Positions 16,711 through 24,412 of a DNA stretch of 33,463 nt are shown here, piece after piece. The first letter of the stretch is position 1; each line of letters begins with the position of its first letter. The stretch lies in the NCBI GenBank assembly GCA_910584805.1, contig CAJUCB010000001.1, forward strand, positions 46,195 to 79,657. The letters run 5' to 3'. Both the position numbers and the translations under genes were made by a program. The notes beneath the pieces are model-generated. The model ran no database searches. It was given only the letters and a program-made list of their open reading frames with translations, and was not told the origin of the DNA. This DNA comes from an uncultured Oscillospiraceae bacterium. Lineage in GTDB: Bacteria > Bacillota > Clostridia > Oscillospirales > Oscillospiraceae.

Positions 16711-17562
16711 ATGGAATGGGTGGAACGATTGAACCAAAGCATGGCGTATATTGAAGAACATTTGACGGGTGAAATTGACTATGAACAGCTTGGGCGGATT
16801 GCCTGCTGCTCCACCTACCACTACCAGAGGATGTTTACGTATATGGCGGGCATCACGCTGGCGGAGTATATCCGAAGGAGAAAGCTGTCCTTGGCAGCGG
16901 TGGACTTGCGGGGTGGGGGCGCGCGGATCATTGATATTGCGGAGAAGTACGGCTACCGTTCCCCCACGGCGTTTAACAGGGCGTTCCAGTCTTTTCACGG
17001 AATAGCCCCGTCGGCCGCAAAGGATGAGGGCGTGCCTGTGAACTCGTTTTCCACTATTGTGTTTCGTATTGCTGTAAAAGGAGCAACAGAAATGAAGTAT
17101 AGGATTGAGACAAAGGAAGCATTCCGTATCATTGGGGTGTCCGCACCGCTGGATAAGGAGCTGGAAAATAATTTTATGGTTGTGCCAACCATGTGGCAGG
17201 AAGCGGCTGCCAATGGAACCATACAGAAGTTGGCAGGGATGATGGATACGCCGCCCATGGGGCTTTTGGGGGTAAGCGTCTGCAATGATGAGGAAGCATG
17301 GAGATATTTCATTGCCGTTTCCAGCACAAAGACAAGCAATGAATGGGAAGAATATACCGTGCCTGCATCTACCTGGGCCATCTTTTCCGGGGCAGGGACC
17401 AACCAGTCGATACAGGAATTGGAACAGCGGGTGGTCACCGAGTGGCTCCCCACCTCCGGATATGAATACGCCAACGCCCCGGATATTGAGGTCTACTTAA
17501 ACCCAGACCCACAGAACGCACAGTATGAGGTGTGGATACCCGTAATAAAGAAAACGGAATAA
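16711..17562 (+). CDS. AraC-family regulator with GyrI-like ligand-binding domain
   Basis: A 283-residue protein with an N-terminal double HTH of AraC type (residues 1-105: MEYIEEH-type helix, LGRIACCSTYHYQRMFTYMAG, IIDIAEKYGYRSPTAFNRAF) and a C-terminal GyrI-like small-molecule-binding domain (residues about 125-283: MKYRIETKEAFRIIGVSAPL ... YEVWIPVIKK). Such proteins often sense drugs or other hydrophobic compounds and control efflux or metabolic genes. The target here is unknown because no coregulated gene follows. TATAAT at 16668-16673 and CAGGAGGG at 16698-16705 precede the ATG. A hairpin-like repeat CCTCTCT/AGAGAGG (16619-16625, 16641-16647) lies upstream of the -10 box. Confidence 0.87.
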   Translation: MEWVERLNQSMAYIEEHLTGEIDYEQLGRIACCSTYHYQRMFTYMAGITLAEYIRRRKLSLAAVDLRGGGARIIDIAEKYGYRSPTAFNRAFQSFHGIAPSAAKDEGVPVNSFSTIVFRIAVKGATEMKYRIETKEAFRIIGVSAPLDKELENNFMVVPTMWQEAAANGTIQKLAGMMDTPPMGLLGVSVCNDEEAWRYFIAVSSTKTSNEWEEYTVPASTWAIFSGAGTNQSIQELEQRVVTEWLPTSGYEYANAPDIEVYLNPDPQNAQYEVWIPVIKKTE

Positions 17563-17602
17563 CGCCGTCGGGCGCTTTTCCTGCCTTTTTCTCCAAAATC
17601 CC

Positions 17603-17631
17603 TTGACAATTCCCTGCTGCCTTGCTATACT
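17603..17631 (+). promoter_or_regulatory. Promoter of the rplU-prp-rpmA operon
   Basis: TTGACA (17603-17608) and TATACT (17626-17631) with 17-base spacing. The untranslated leader is about 94 bases. Confidence 0.85.
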
Positions 17632-17638
17632 ATCAAAG

Positions 17639-17728
17639 CCGCTTTGACTGGGTTATGTAAGCAGGTAGGCCACCCTTGGCCCCCTCGCCCCCGACAGCGA
17701 GCCCGTATTTAAGGAAAGAGGTGCAATT
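17639..17728 (+). ncRNA. L21 leader (ribosomal protein L21 cis-regulatory RNA)
   Basis: The leader upstream of rplU contains the hairpin GGCCACCCTTGGCC and a second, GC-rich hairpin around TCGCCCCCGACAGCGA, the arrangement of the L21 leader family found before rplU in Firmicutes. It presumably mediates autoregulation by L21. Assignment rests on position and the hairpin words; a covariance search would confirm. Confidence 0.75.
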
Positions 17729-17731
17729 AGC

Positions 17732-18040
17732 ATGACAGCAATCATCGAGACCGGCGGGAAGCAGTATAAGGTGGCCGAGGGCGACACCCTCTTCATCGAA
17801 AAGCTCCCCAACGAGGCCGGCGACAGCGTGAAATTCGACAAGGTCCTGGCCGTGCTGGGGGACAAGCCCGTGTTCGGCGCTCCCGTGGTGGAGGGTGCCA
17901 GCGTGGACGCTTCCGTGGTGAAAAACGGCAAGGGCAAGAAGGTCGTTATCTTCAAGTATAAGCCCAAGAAGGGCTACCGTCTGCGCCAGGGCCACCGTCA
18001 GCCCTACACCAAGGTTGAGATCAAGAAGATCAACGCCTGA
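17732..18040 (+). CDS. rplU: 50S ribosomal protein L21
   Basis: The 102-residue protein is a complete L21: [20 protein letters not shown] at the start, [22 protein letters not shown] in the middle and the C-terminal [14 protein letters not shown] motif written here as [15 protein letters not shown]21 binds 23S rRNA in the large subunit. It begins the conserved rplU-prp-rpmA operon and its TGA overlaps the ATG of prp by one base. Nothing unusual is seen. Confidence 0.98.
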   Translation: MTAIIETGGKQYKVAEGDTLFIEKLPNEAGDSVKFDKVLAVLGDKPVFGAPVVEGASVDASVVKNGKGKKVVIFKYKPKKGYRLRQGHRQPYTKVEIKKINA

Positions 18041-18369
18041 TGACTACCGCTTCCTTCGCCATTGAGGCCGGGCGCATGGTCTCCTTCTCCGTGGAGGGGC
18101 ACAGCGGCTTGGCCGAAGCGGGAGAGGACGTCCTGTGCGCCGCCATCACCAGCGCCGTCCGCCTCACCGAGTGCGCCATCAACGACGTGCTGGGGCTGGA
18201 AGCCCCGGTGAAGGTCAGAGAGCGGGACGCATCCATTACCATCAAGCTCCCCCGCAAGCTGGAGGGAGAGGCCGACGGGGTGTGCCAAACCTTGCTCACC
18301 GCCCTGATGGTCTATTTCGTCCAGCTCCAGGAAGAATATCCCCAACACATCATCGTCATGGAGGTGTAA
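18040..18369 (+). CDS. prp: Ribosomal-processing cysteine protease Prp
   Basis: Prp removes the N-terminal extension of ribosomal protein L27 in Firmicutes and related bacteria. The 109-residue protein has the catalytic His in EGHSG (residue 20 region) and catalytic Cys in [12 protein letters not shown] (residue 33 region), spaced as in the family. It lies between rplU and rpmA, starts inside the last codon of rplU, and its expected substrate is the next gene. That gene indeed encodes L27 with the extension MLHIGLQFF. Function is therefore well supported. Confidence 0.95.
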   Translation: MTTASFAIEAGRMVSFSVEGHSGLAEAGEDVLCAAITSAVRLTECAINDVLGLEAPVKVRERDASITIKLPRKLEGEADGVCQTLLTALMVYFVQLQEEYPQHIIVMEV

Positions 18370-18371
18370 CT

Positions 18372-18659
18372 ATGCTTCATATCGGACTTCAGTTCTTCGC
18401 ACATAAGAAGGGCGTCGGTTCCACCCGGAACGGCCGTGATTCTATGGCGCAGCGCCTGGGCGTCAAGCGAGGCGACGGCCAGTTTGTGCTGGCCGGGAAT
18501 ATCCTGGTCCGCCAGCGCGGCACCCATATCCATCCCGGCACCAACGTGGGCATCGGTAAGGACGACACCCTGTTCGCCCTGAAGAACGGCCGCGTTAAGT
18601 TTGAGCGGCTGGGTAAGGACCGCAAGCAGGTTTCCATCGTGGAAGCCATTTCCGAATAA
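18372..18659 (+). CDS. rpmA: 50S ribosomal protein L27 with Prp-cleaved N-terminal extension
   Basis: A 95-residue L27 beginning [20 protein letters not shown]. The segment up to LQFF is the extension found in Firmicutes; cleavage after the second F leaves AHKKG, the N-terminus that reaches the peptidyl transferase centre. The body ([38 protein letters not shown]) is standard. ATG 18372 follows the prp stop by two bases; AGGTG lies immediately upstream. A hairpin follows the stop codon. Confidence 0.98.
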   Translation: MLHIGLQFFAHKKGVGSTRNGRDSMAQRLGVKRGDGQFVLAGNILVRQRGTHIHPGTNVGIGKDDTLFALKNGRVKFERLGKDRKQVSIVEAISE

Positions 18660-18663
18660 CCCC

Positions 18664-18696
18664 AAAGCCCCGAACGAGCTTCGTTCGGGGCTTTCC
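18664..18696 (+). terminator. Hairpin between rpmA and obg
   Basis: A perfect 14-bp stem (18664-18677 with 18681-18694, AAAGCCCCGAACGA) with a three-base loop and only three T at the end. The weak T run suggests partial termination so that obg is still transcribed from the ribosomal promoter. Confidence 0.75.
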
Positions 18697-18720
18697 AGAT
18701 TCCCTGACAAGGAGGGCCCT

Positions 18721-20001
18721 ATGGCAAACACATTCATTGATACCGCCCGGATCACCGTCAAGTCCGGGGCCGGCGGCAACGGCGCGGTGGCCTTCCACCG
18801 GGAGAAATACATCGCCGCCGGTGGTCCCGACGGGGGCGACGGCGGCCGGGGCGGCGACATCATCCTGCAAGTGGACGAGCGCATGTCCACCCTGATGGAT
18901 TTTCGCTACAAGCGCAAGTATGTGGCGGAAAACGGCGGCAACGGCTCCGGCAAGCGCTGCACCGGCAAGGATGGCGCCCCTCTCATCATCAAGGTCCCCC
19001 GGGGCACCGTGGTGCGGGACGCGGAGACGAAGGAGATCATCCGGGACATGTCCGACGACGCCCCCTTCGTCCTGTGCCGGGGGGGCAACGGCGGCTGGGG
19101 CAACAAGCACTTCGCTACCCCCACCCGGCAAACCCCCCAGTTCGCCAAAGCAGGCCTGCCGGGGATCGAACGGGTGGTGCTCCTGGAACTAAAGCTCCTG
19201 GCAGATGTGGGGCTGGTGGGCTTCCCCAACGTGGGGAAATCCACCCTGCTGTCTGTGGCCACCAAGGCCCGGCCTAAAATCGCCGACTACCATTTCACCA
19301 CCCTCTTCCCCAACCTGGGGGTGGTCTTTGTGGACGAAGGGGTCTCCTTCGTTCTGGCGGACATCCCCGGCATCATTGAGGGGGCCGCGGAGGGGGCGGG
19401 CTTGGGCCACGACTTCCTGCGGCACATCGACCGCTGCCGCCTGTTGATCCACATTGTGGATGTGTCCGGCAGCGAGGGACGGGACCCGGTGGCGGATTTC
19501 GAGGCCATCAACGAGGAGCTCCGGGCCTACAACCCGGAGCTGGCCCAGCGGAAAATGCTGGTGGCTGCCAACAAGACAGACATTTTGGAGGACCGCAGCC
19601 TGTTGGAAGCCCTGAAAGCCCACGTGGAGGCCCAGGGCCTGCCCTTCTATGAGCTCTCCGCCGCCGCCCACATGGGGGTGCGGGAGCTGATGAAGGCCGC
19701 CGCCGGGGAGCTGGCGCACCTGCCCCCGGTGCGGGTGTATGAGCCGGAGTATGTGGAGCGTCCGCCCCAGGTGGACACCTCGGAACCCCTCACCATCCGC
19801 CACGAGGACGACGTGTGGATCATTGAGGGGCCGTGGCTGCAAAAGATCATGGCCAACGTGAACTTTTCCAACTACGAGTCCCGGAACTGGTTCGACCGGA
19901 TGCTCCGCTCCGCCGGGCTCTTTGACCGCTTGGAGGAAATGGGCATCCAGGATGGGGACCTGGTGAGCCTCTATAACCTGGACTTTGAATACCAGCGCTG
20001 A
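18721..20001 (+). CDS. obg: GTPase Obg/CgtA, ribosome assembly factor
   Basis: Obg is an essential GTPase for large-subunit assembly and stress signalling. The 426-residue protein has the glycine-rich Obg domain (residues 1-160, GAGGNGAVAFHREKY and GGPDGGDGGRGGD), the G domain with G1 GFPNVGKS (167-174), G3 DIPG (214-217) and G4 NKTD (284-287), and a C-terminal OCT domain (about 345-426, ending LDFEYQR) typical of Gram-positive forms. AAGGAGG at 18709-18715 supports ATG 18721. It follows rpmA, the common gene order. Nothing unusual is seen. Confidence 0.97.
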   Translation: MANTFIDTARITVKSGAGGNGAVAFHREKYIAAGGPDGGDGGRGGDIILQVDERMSTLMDFRYKRKYVAENGGNGSGKRCTGKDGAPLIIKVPRGTVVRDAETKEIIRDMSDDAPFVLCRGGNGGWGNKHFATPTRQTPQFAKAGLPGIERVVLLELKLLADVGLVGFPNVGKSTLLSVATKARPKIADYHFTTLFPNLGVVFVDEGVSFVLADIPGIIEGAAEGAGLGHDFLRHIDRCRLLIHIVDVSGSEGRDPVADFEAINEELRAYNPELAQRKMLVAANKTDILEDRSLLEALKAHVEAQGLPFYELSAAAHMGVRELMKAAAGELAHLPPVRVYEPEYVERPPQVDTSEPLTIRHEDDVWIIEGPWLQKIMANVNFSNYESRNWFDRMLRSAGLFDRLEEMGIQDGDLVSLYNLDFEYQR

Positions 20002-20020
20002 CCCCACACCACCACAACAG

Positions 20021-20066
20021 ACAACCCCCTCAGCCCATGCCGAAAGGATGGGCTGAGGGGGTTGTG
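20021..20066 (+). terminator. Terminator between obg and rubrerythrin (usable by both strands)
   Basis: A perfect 18-bp inverted repeat (20021-20038 with 20048-20065) around a nine-base loop lies between the ends of two convergent genes. T runs are poor on both sides. Confidence 0.8.
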
Positions 20067-20076
20067 TTGTACGGCT

Positions 20077-20619
20077 TTAATAGTTCTCTGCCCGCAGCTC
20101 AAAAAAGCTCTGGGGATGGTTGCAGACAGGGCAGTGCTCTGGGGCCTTGGTGCCCACCACGATGTGGCCGCAGTTGCGGCACTCCCAGACCTTGATGTCG
20201 CTTTTGGCAAAGACGGTGGCGGTCTCCACGTTGTTCAGCAGCGCCCGGTAGCGCTCCTCGTGGTGCTTTTCAATCTCCCCTACCATGCGGAATTTTTTGG
20301 CCAGCTCTGGGAAGCCCTCTGCCTCGGCGGTTCGGGCAAAACCGGCGTACATGTCCGTCCACTCGTAGTTCTCCCCCTGGGCGGCGGAGAGAAGGTTGGC
20401 GGCGGTGTCCCCCAAGCCTCCCAGCTCCTTGAACCACAGCTTGGCGTGCTCCCGCTCATTTTCGGCGGTTTTTAAGAACAGCGCCGCAATTTGTTCAAAG
20501 CCCTCCCGCTTGGCCACAGAGGCAAAAAAGGTGTATTTGTTCCGGGCCTCGGACTCCCCGGAAAAGGCGGTGCGGAGGTTTTGCTCCGTCTGGGTCCCGG
20601 CGTAACGATTGCTTGACAT
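20077..20619 (-). CDS. rbr: Rubrerythrin
   Basis: Rubrerythrin reduces hydrogen peroxide in anaerobes using a diiron site fed by a rubredoxin-like centre. The 180-residue protein shows iron ligands in GESEARNKY (Glu22), EREH (55-58) and [10 protein letters not shown] (115-124), and a C-terminal rubredoxin domain with Cys147, Cys150, Cys163 and Cys166 (CRNC, CPVC). The start at 20619 gives [20 protein letters not shown] and has AAGGAGGGG upstream. A palindrome, TTTGGGT-N7-ACCCAAA, sits 22 bases before the start and covers a TACAAT -10-like box. It likely protects oxygen-sensitive enzymes such as the hydrogenase system and radical SAM maturases. Confidence 0.95.
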   Translation of the reverse strand: MSSNRYAGTQTEQNLRTAFSGESEARNKYTFFASVAKREGFEQIAALFLKTAENEREHAKLWFKELGGLGDTAANLLSAAQGENYEWTDMYAGFARTAEAEGFPELAKKFRMVGEIEKHHEERYRALLNNVETATVFAKSDIKVWECRNCGHIVVGTKAPEHCPVCNHPQSFFELRAENY

Positions 20620-20640
20620 GATGGTTCCCCTCCTTTGGTG

Positions 20641-20661
20641 TTTGGGTTCATTGTACCCAAA
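20641..20661 (-). promoter_or_regulatory. Operator-like palindrome upstream of rubrerythrin
   Basis: TTTGGGT (20641-20647) and ACCCAAA (20655-20661) are exact inverted copies around seven bases. The minus strand of the centre contains TACAAT, a fair -10 box. It does not match the PerR or Fur consensus. Confidence 0.45.
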
Positions 20662-20695
20662 GTGGGGGGAGAAAAACCATGAAGGGCGGAAGGGT

Positions 20696-20836
20696 TCAGA
20701 GGTTTTGGGCTTTGTAGGCCTCCCCCCAGCGCTTGGCACCGGGGAGCAGGTCCCGGAGGGTTGGTACCTTCCGCTTGCTGCTGATGAGGGCTAACGTGGT
20801 CTCCACCGGGCAGGCGGGTAAGGTTTTCTCTGTCAT
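20696..20836 (-). pseudogene. Truncated HxlR-family regulator remnant
   Basis: A 46-residue reading frame with a fair RBS (GGAGG) reads [20 protein letters not shown], then [19 protein letters not shown], then stops. This matches the N-terminal start of HxlR winged-helix regulators (CPVETTLxLIxxKWKVLILRDLL, with KRFGEL), but the recognition helix and wing are missing and the normally conserved KWKV reads KRKV. It is therefore most likely a degraded gene. It lies between tRNA-Val and rubrerythrin on the same strand. Confidence 0.6.
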
Positions 20837-20854
20837 GGGGGGCCTCCAATCTTC

Positions 20855-20892
20855 AAAAAAGCCTTGAAACACAATGGTTTCAAGGCTTTTTT
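20855..20892 (-). terminator. Terminator of tRNA-Val
   Basis: AAAAAAGCCTTGAAA and its complement form a long stem with loop around 20870-20877; on the minus strand it ends in a run of six T, directly after the tRNA. Confidence 0.88.
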
Positions 20893-20893
20893 C

Positions 20894-20970
20894 TGGTGGA
20901 CGATACAGGACTTGAACCTGTGACCTCCCGCACGTCAAGCGGATGCTCATACCAGCTGAGCTAATCGTCC
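20894..20970 (-). tRNA. tRNA-Val (anticodon GAC)
   Basis: The minus strand folds as a complete cloverleaf. The acceptor stem is GGACGAT/ATCGTCC, the D-stem GCTC/GAGC, the anticodon stem TCCGC/GCGGG with loop TTGACGT (anticodon GAC, reading GUC), and the T-arm ACAGG-TTCAAGT-CCTGT. The discriminator A and CCA are encoded (TGGT at 20894-20897). A promoter TTGACA-N17-TAGAAT precedes it. Confidence 0.96.
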
Positions 20971-20991
20971 CTCTCTTGTGGAGCGAATCCT

Positions 20992-21020
20992 ATTCTAGCT
21001 GATATGTGCGGATTTGTCAA
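20992..21020 (-). promoter_or_regulatory. Promoter of tRNA-Val
   Basis: On the minus strand TTGACA (21020-21015) and TAGAAT (20997-20992) are 17 bases apart, just downstream of the TetR gene that ends at 21044. Confidence 0.8.
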
Positions 21021-21043
21021 GACATTTTTTCAGAAATTTTGTT

Positions 21044-21616
21044 TTATTTTGCGTTAGCGTGTTCCAGGGCCCCCTGACGGAAAAGCTCTGCCGTGGTCTG
21101 GGTCCCCAACTGGCACAGCCGCCGCAGCTGGGGCCGTAGGTCCTCCCGCATCCCCTCGCTGAGCCAGGCGATGATCTGGCCGAAGCAGGCGGTTTGATAA
21201 AAGCGCAGCAGGACCTCCTGGTCCTCCGGGGGCAGGCTGGACGGGCCGAAGGCCGCTGTGGCGTAGCTCTCCACCACCTGGCGGCAGAGCTTTAACAGGT
21301 GCTGGGCAAAGAGGGGCCAGTGGGTGGACTGGCTGATGTGCAGGAGCTTTTGCCGGTGGTCCAAGGCCAGGGAGACCAGGCCGTCCAAGAAGTCTGGCAG
21401 GGAGGGGCGGGGACCCTGGGCGGCCAAGAGGGCGGCGGCCTGTTCGGCCACGATCTCTTCCAGGAGGGTGGGGATGTCCTTAAAGTGATAATAGAAGGAG
21501 TTGCGGTTTAGGCCGCAGTCCTGGACGATGTCCTTCACGGTGATGTCCCCGATGGGGTGTTCCTCCAAGCGTTGGAGGAAGGCCCCTTTGATGGCGGCGC
21601 GGGTGGCGGATGTCAT
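21044..21616 (-). CDS. TetR-family transcriptional regulator (second gene of pair)
   Basis: A 190-residue protein with an N-terminal TetR HTH: ITVKDIVQDCGLNRNSFYYHFKDIPTLLEEI at residues 24-54 is the characteristic core (GLNRNSFYYHFKD). The rest is the variable helical ligand-binding domain. It starts at 21616 with AAGGAG upstream and lies 18 bases after another TetR gene in the same direction, so the two are likely cotranscribed. Together they are divergent from the secreted protein and MMPL transporter genes, which they probably repress. The inducer is unknown. Confidence 0.85.
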   Translation of the reverse strand: MTSATRAAIKGAFLQRLEEHPIGDITVKDIVQDCGLNRNSFYYHFKDIPTLLEEIVAEQAAALLAAQGPRPSLPDFLDGLVSLALDHRQKLLHISQSTHWPLFAQHLLKLCRQVVESYATAAFGPSSLPPEDQEVLLRFYQTACFGQIIAWLSEGMREDLRPQLRRLCQLGTQTTAELFRQGALEHANAK

Positions 21617-21634
21617 AAAAGCAGCTCCTTTCTC

Positions 21635-22222
21635 TCATGCTCTGGGGAACAGCCCCGCCGTGGCCCCGTCGGCCAGGCGCTGGGCAGCGGCAATGAGCTC
21701 CTCTTGGGGCAGGGCCATGTCCTGGGCGAACCACTCCTTCAAAAGGCCAATGAAGCCCCAGGCCAGGAAGGTCAGCAGGTAGTCCCCCAGCTGGGAGTTC
21801 TGGGGATGGAACCAGGTCTCCACCACCCCCGCCCCCTTTTTTCGGATCAGACGTTGGAGCCCTTGGCTGATGCCGCTGGCGTCGTCCTCGTCAAGGAGCA
21901 CCGCCCAGGTCTCTTGCCGCTCCACCACAAAGTCCAGCAGGGGTTCCAGCAGGGGCCGGACGCTGCCGCGGTCCACGGTCTCTTGGAGGTGGGCGTCGAT
22001 GAGGGCTTCCAGCTCCTGCAATAGGTCCGCTTCCAGGCTTTGCAGCAGTTCCACCGTGCCGGTGTAGTGGAGATAAAAGGTACCCCGGTTCATGTCCGCC
22101 TCGTCGGTGACGTCCCGCACAGAGATTTGGGAAAACGCTTTGCGTTTCATCAGTACCAGCAGGCTTTCTTTCAGCAGCCTGCGGGAACGACGGGCCCGGC
22201 GGTCGTCAGAATTTTTTGCCAT
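21635..22222 (-). CDS. TetR-family transcriptional regulator (first gene of pair)
   Basis: A 195-residue TetR-type protein. The DNA-binding core is FSQISVRDVTDEADMNRGTFYLHYTG (residues 30-55), with an Arg/Lys-rich N-terminus (DDRRARRSRRLLK). The C-terminal region, with a hydrophobic segment LLTFLAWGFIGLLKEWF, resembles the family of TetR regulators with TetR_C_7/8-type domains. It is divergent from the MMPL gene cluster at 22367; the 144-base gap contains shared promoters and ATCAAC boxes. It is more strongly diverged from the second TetR than expected for a very recent duplicate. Confidence 0.87.
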   Translation of the reverse strand: MAKNSDDRRARRSRRLLKESLLVLMKRKAFSQISVRDVTDEADMNRGTFYLHYTGTVELLQSLEADLLQELEALIDAHLQETVDRGSVRPLLEPLLDFVVERQETWAVLLDEDDASGISQGLQRLIRKKGAGVVETWFHPQNSQLGDYLLTFLAWGFIGLLKEWFAQDMALPQEELIAAAQRLADGATAGLFPRA

Positions 22223-22267
22223 AGCACTGTGCCTCTTTCCCTTTGGGCAGTTGCCCTCTTTTGTCTA

Positions 22268-22296
22268 TTGACTGGATGCCTTGGCTTTATTATAAT
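22268..22296 (+). promoter_or_regulatory. Promoter of the coiled-coil/MMPL operon
   Basis: TTGACT (22268-22273) and TATAAT (22291-22296) with a 17-base spacer. The coding start is at 22367 after GGAGGT at 22352-22357. Confidence 0.8.
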
Positions 22297-22317
22297 CAAC
22301 ACAGCATGATAAATCAA
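22289..22317 (-). promoter_or_regulatory. Divergent promoter of the TetR pair
   Basis: On the minus strand TTGATT (22317-22312) and TATAAT (22294-22289) are 17 bases apart. The -10 box overlaps the -10 of the rightward promoter, so the two starts are mutually exclusive or competing. Confidence 0.65.
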
Positions 22318-22346
22318 CAAAAACTTTTTAATCAACTGATGTTGAT
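22294..22346. promoter_or_regulatory. ATCAAC box array between TetR and MMPL genes
   Basis: ATCAAC occurs at 22294-22299, 22313-22318 and 22331-22336, and its complement GTTGAT at 22341-22346. The last two form a perfect palindrome ATCAAC-TGAT-GTTGAT (22331-22346). The first two overlap the divergent promoters. These are candidate operators for the TetR proteins. Confidence 0.55.
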
Positions 22347-22366
22347 GATTTGGAGGTAATCTGACC

Positions 22367-24397
22367 ATGAAGAGGAAACCCCATACAAAGCTCCTGCCCC
22401 TCTCCCTGGCTCTGGTGTTGGGGGCGTCCTGTGTCCCCTGGGCTGCCGCCGTGGGGGACGGCGTGGCCCCCAGCTGTGACGAGGCCTACTACGCCACCCT
22501 GGACTACTACGGAAACCTTCAGGAGGGCAGCGTGGTGAAGAGCTACGCCCTCCATGGGGCGGAGGCCATCACGGACTATGGCGCCTACGACGAGGTGGTG
22601 AACCTCACCGACGGCACACCTGCCGATACCCGGGACTATGGCACCACCTTCCATTTTGAGGACGGTGCCCCAGATCACTTTTATTTCCAGGGCCGCACCC
22701 AGGCCCCCTTTGCCCAGCTCCCTTGGAGTATCACCCTCCACTATACCCTCAACGGCGTCCCCACCCGGGCCGAGGACCTGGCGGGGCAGCAGGGGGTGGT
22801 GGAGCTCCAAGTGGATATTCTCCCCAACCCCTCTGCGGCGGACTACGCCCGGAACAACTACACCTTGGAGGCCATGGCGGTGTTCAACCAGGATGATATC
22901 CTCTCCCTGGAAGCCCCCGGGGCCCAGGTGCAGCTGGTGGGCAACCTGCGCACAGTCCTCTTTGTGGCCCTGCCTGGGGAGGAACGGCACTATACCATCC
23001 GGGTGGGCAGCAACGACTTTTCCTTTGGGGGCATGACCTTCCTGATGGTCCCCGCCACCCTGGCCCAGTTGGAGGACGTGGCGGAAATCGGCCAGCGCAA
23101 GGAGGATATCGAACGGGACTACCAGAACATATCCGGCAGCCTCGACGGCCTGCTGGACGCCATGGGCAACATGCAAGGGGGGCTGAATGCCTCCGCCCAA
23201 GGCTTGGACCAGTTGAACCAGGCCCGGCAGACCTTCTCCAACGGCAAGGGGACCCTCTATGAGGGGACGGATACCCTCCGGGGGGACCTCACCGCTGTGG
23301 CGGAAGCCCTGACACCAGTGGAGGAGCGGGTAAAACAGCTCAGCCAGACGGTGACGGAGGCCAACGGGGTGCTGAACGAGCTGACCGATACCACCGTCTC
23401 CCTGAAGCAGCAGCTTCAGGACATGGAAACCGCCCTGAAAACCCTGGAAAATGGGGCCGGGGACGTGAAGGACCTGCTGCGCAGTGGGGCGGATATGCAG
23501 GGCAGTTTGGAACGCCTGGAAAAAGCCCTCAACGACATCCCGTCTGTGAGCCTCTCCACCCCGCCCCGCCCCAGCCTGCCCAGCTTGCCGGAGACCATCC
23601 CGCCGGAAATCCGCCAGGCTGTGGAGGCGGTCCTAGGCCAGATCAACGGGGCCCTGGATAAGCTGGACCGGATTCAGAAACAAATTTCGGATGTGCTCAG
23701 CGCGGTGAAGCATGCCAGCAATGCCGCTGGGGACGTGGCGGGGGACCTGGCAAAGTTATGCGGCCAGTTGGACGAGTTGGTGAAGCTGGTGGACGGCGCC
23801 ACAGACCTCTCCGCCGCCCTGCGCCAGGCGTCAGGGAAGATACAGGCCATCCTGGACGATGCCGATGCCCTGCGCCAGGTGCTCAACGCCTATGAGCCGG
23901 TGCTCCAAGAGGGCTTGCGGAACCTGGGCAGTCTCAGCACCACCGCCGCCGCCACAGTGACGGACACGGAGACCCTCCTGGGCAACGCCGAGGATTTGTT
24001 AAAAACCACCGGCGTCCAACTGGATGCGGGCACCCAGCAGAGCCTGTCTGGCATCGCCGCCAGCCTCCGCCAGGCCGCCAAGGCCATGGGAGCCACCAGC
24101 GACGTGAAGCGGGGGAAAAACGCCCTCACTGGCATCCTTGAGGACAGTTGGCAGGAGTACACCGGGGAGAAGAACAACCTCCTGCTCATGGACGCCAACG
24201 CCCAGCCCGTCTCCCTCACCGACCCCCGGAACCCCGCCCCCGCCAGTGTCCAGGTGCTCATCCGCACCCAGGAGATCCAGGTGGAGGAACCGGCGGAGGA
24301 GCAGACGGAGACAGAATCCAAGAGCAGCAGCTTCTTCGGCCGCATCGGCCAGATGTTCCAGGATTTCGGCCACGCCATTGCCAGCATCTTCCGCTGA
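22367..24397 (+). CDS. Secreted coiled-coil protein, partner of MMPL transporter
   Basis: A 676-residue protein with a signal peptide (MKRKPHTKLL, hydrophobic core to about residue 28, AAAVGD). Residues about 30-240 form a beta-rich domain (DEAYYATLDYYGNLQEGS, VVELQVDILPNPSAADY). Residues about 240-600 are helical with coiled-coil repeats, like the YhgE/Pip-type extracellular regions (LNQARQTFSNGKGTLYEGTD). A short amphipathic C-terminus (SFFGRIGQMFQDFGHAIASI) ends it without a clear membrane span. It stands 15 bases before the MMPL gene and shares its promoter, so it is probably the extracytoplasmic partner of that transporter. The family name is inferred from architecture; the exact role is unknown. 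Confidence 0.72.
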   Translation: MKRKPHTKLLPLSLALVLGASCVPWAAAVGDGVAPSCDEAYYATLDYYGNLQEGSVVKSYALHGAEAITDYGAYDEVVNLTDGTPADTRDYGTTFHFEDGAPDHFYFQGRTQAPFAQLPWSITLHYTLNGVPTRAEDLAGQQGVVELQVDILPNPSAADYARNNYTLEAMAVFNQDDILSLEAPGAQVQLVGNLRTVLFVALPGEERHYTIRVGSNDFSFGGMTFLMVPATLAQLEDVAEIGQRKEDIERDYQNISGSLDGLLDAMGNMQGGLNASAQGLDQLNQARQTFSNGKGTLYEGTDTLRGDLTAVAEALTPVEERVKQLSQTVTEANGVLNELTDTTVSLKQQLQDMETALKTLENGAGDVKDLLRSGADMQGSLERLEKALNDIPSVSLSTPPRPSLPSLPETIPPEIRQAVEAVLGQINGALDKLDRIQKQISDVLSAVKHASNAAGDVAGDLAKLCGQLDELVKLVDGATDLSAALRQASGKIQAILDDADALRQVLNAYEPVLQEGLRNLGSLSTTAAATVTDTETLLGNAEDLLKTTGVQLDAGTQQSLSGIAASLRQAAKAMGATSDVKRGKNALTGILEDSWQEYTGEKNNLLLMDANAQPVSLTDPRNPAPASVQVLIRTQEIQVEEPAEEQTETESKSSSFFGRIGQMFQDFGHAIASIFR

Positions 24398-24412
24398 GGG
24401 GAAGGAGACCAC

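Noticed and set aside
17563..17580. Small CGCC-GTCG-GGCG hairpin with TTTT after the AraC-type gene
   Set aside because: A four-base-pair stem is too weak to call as a terminator with confidence; it may contribute to termination only slightly.
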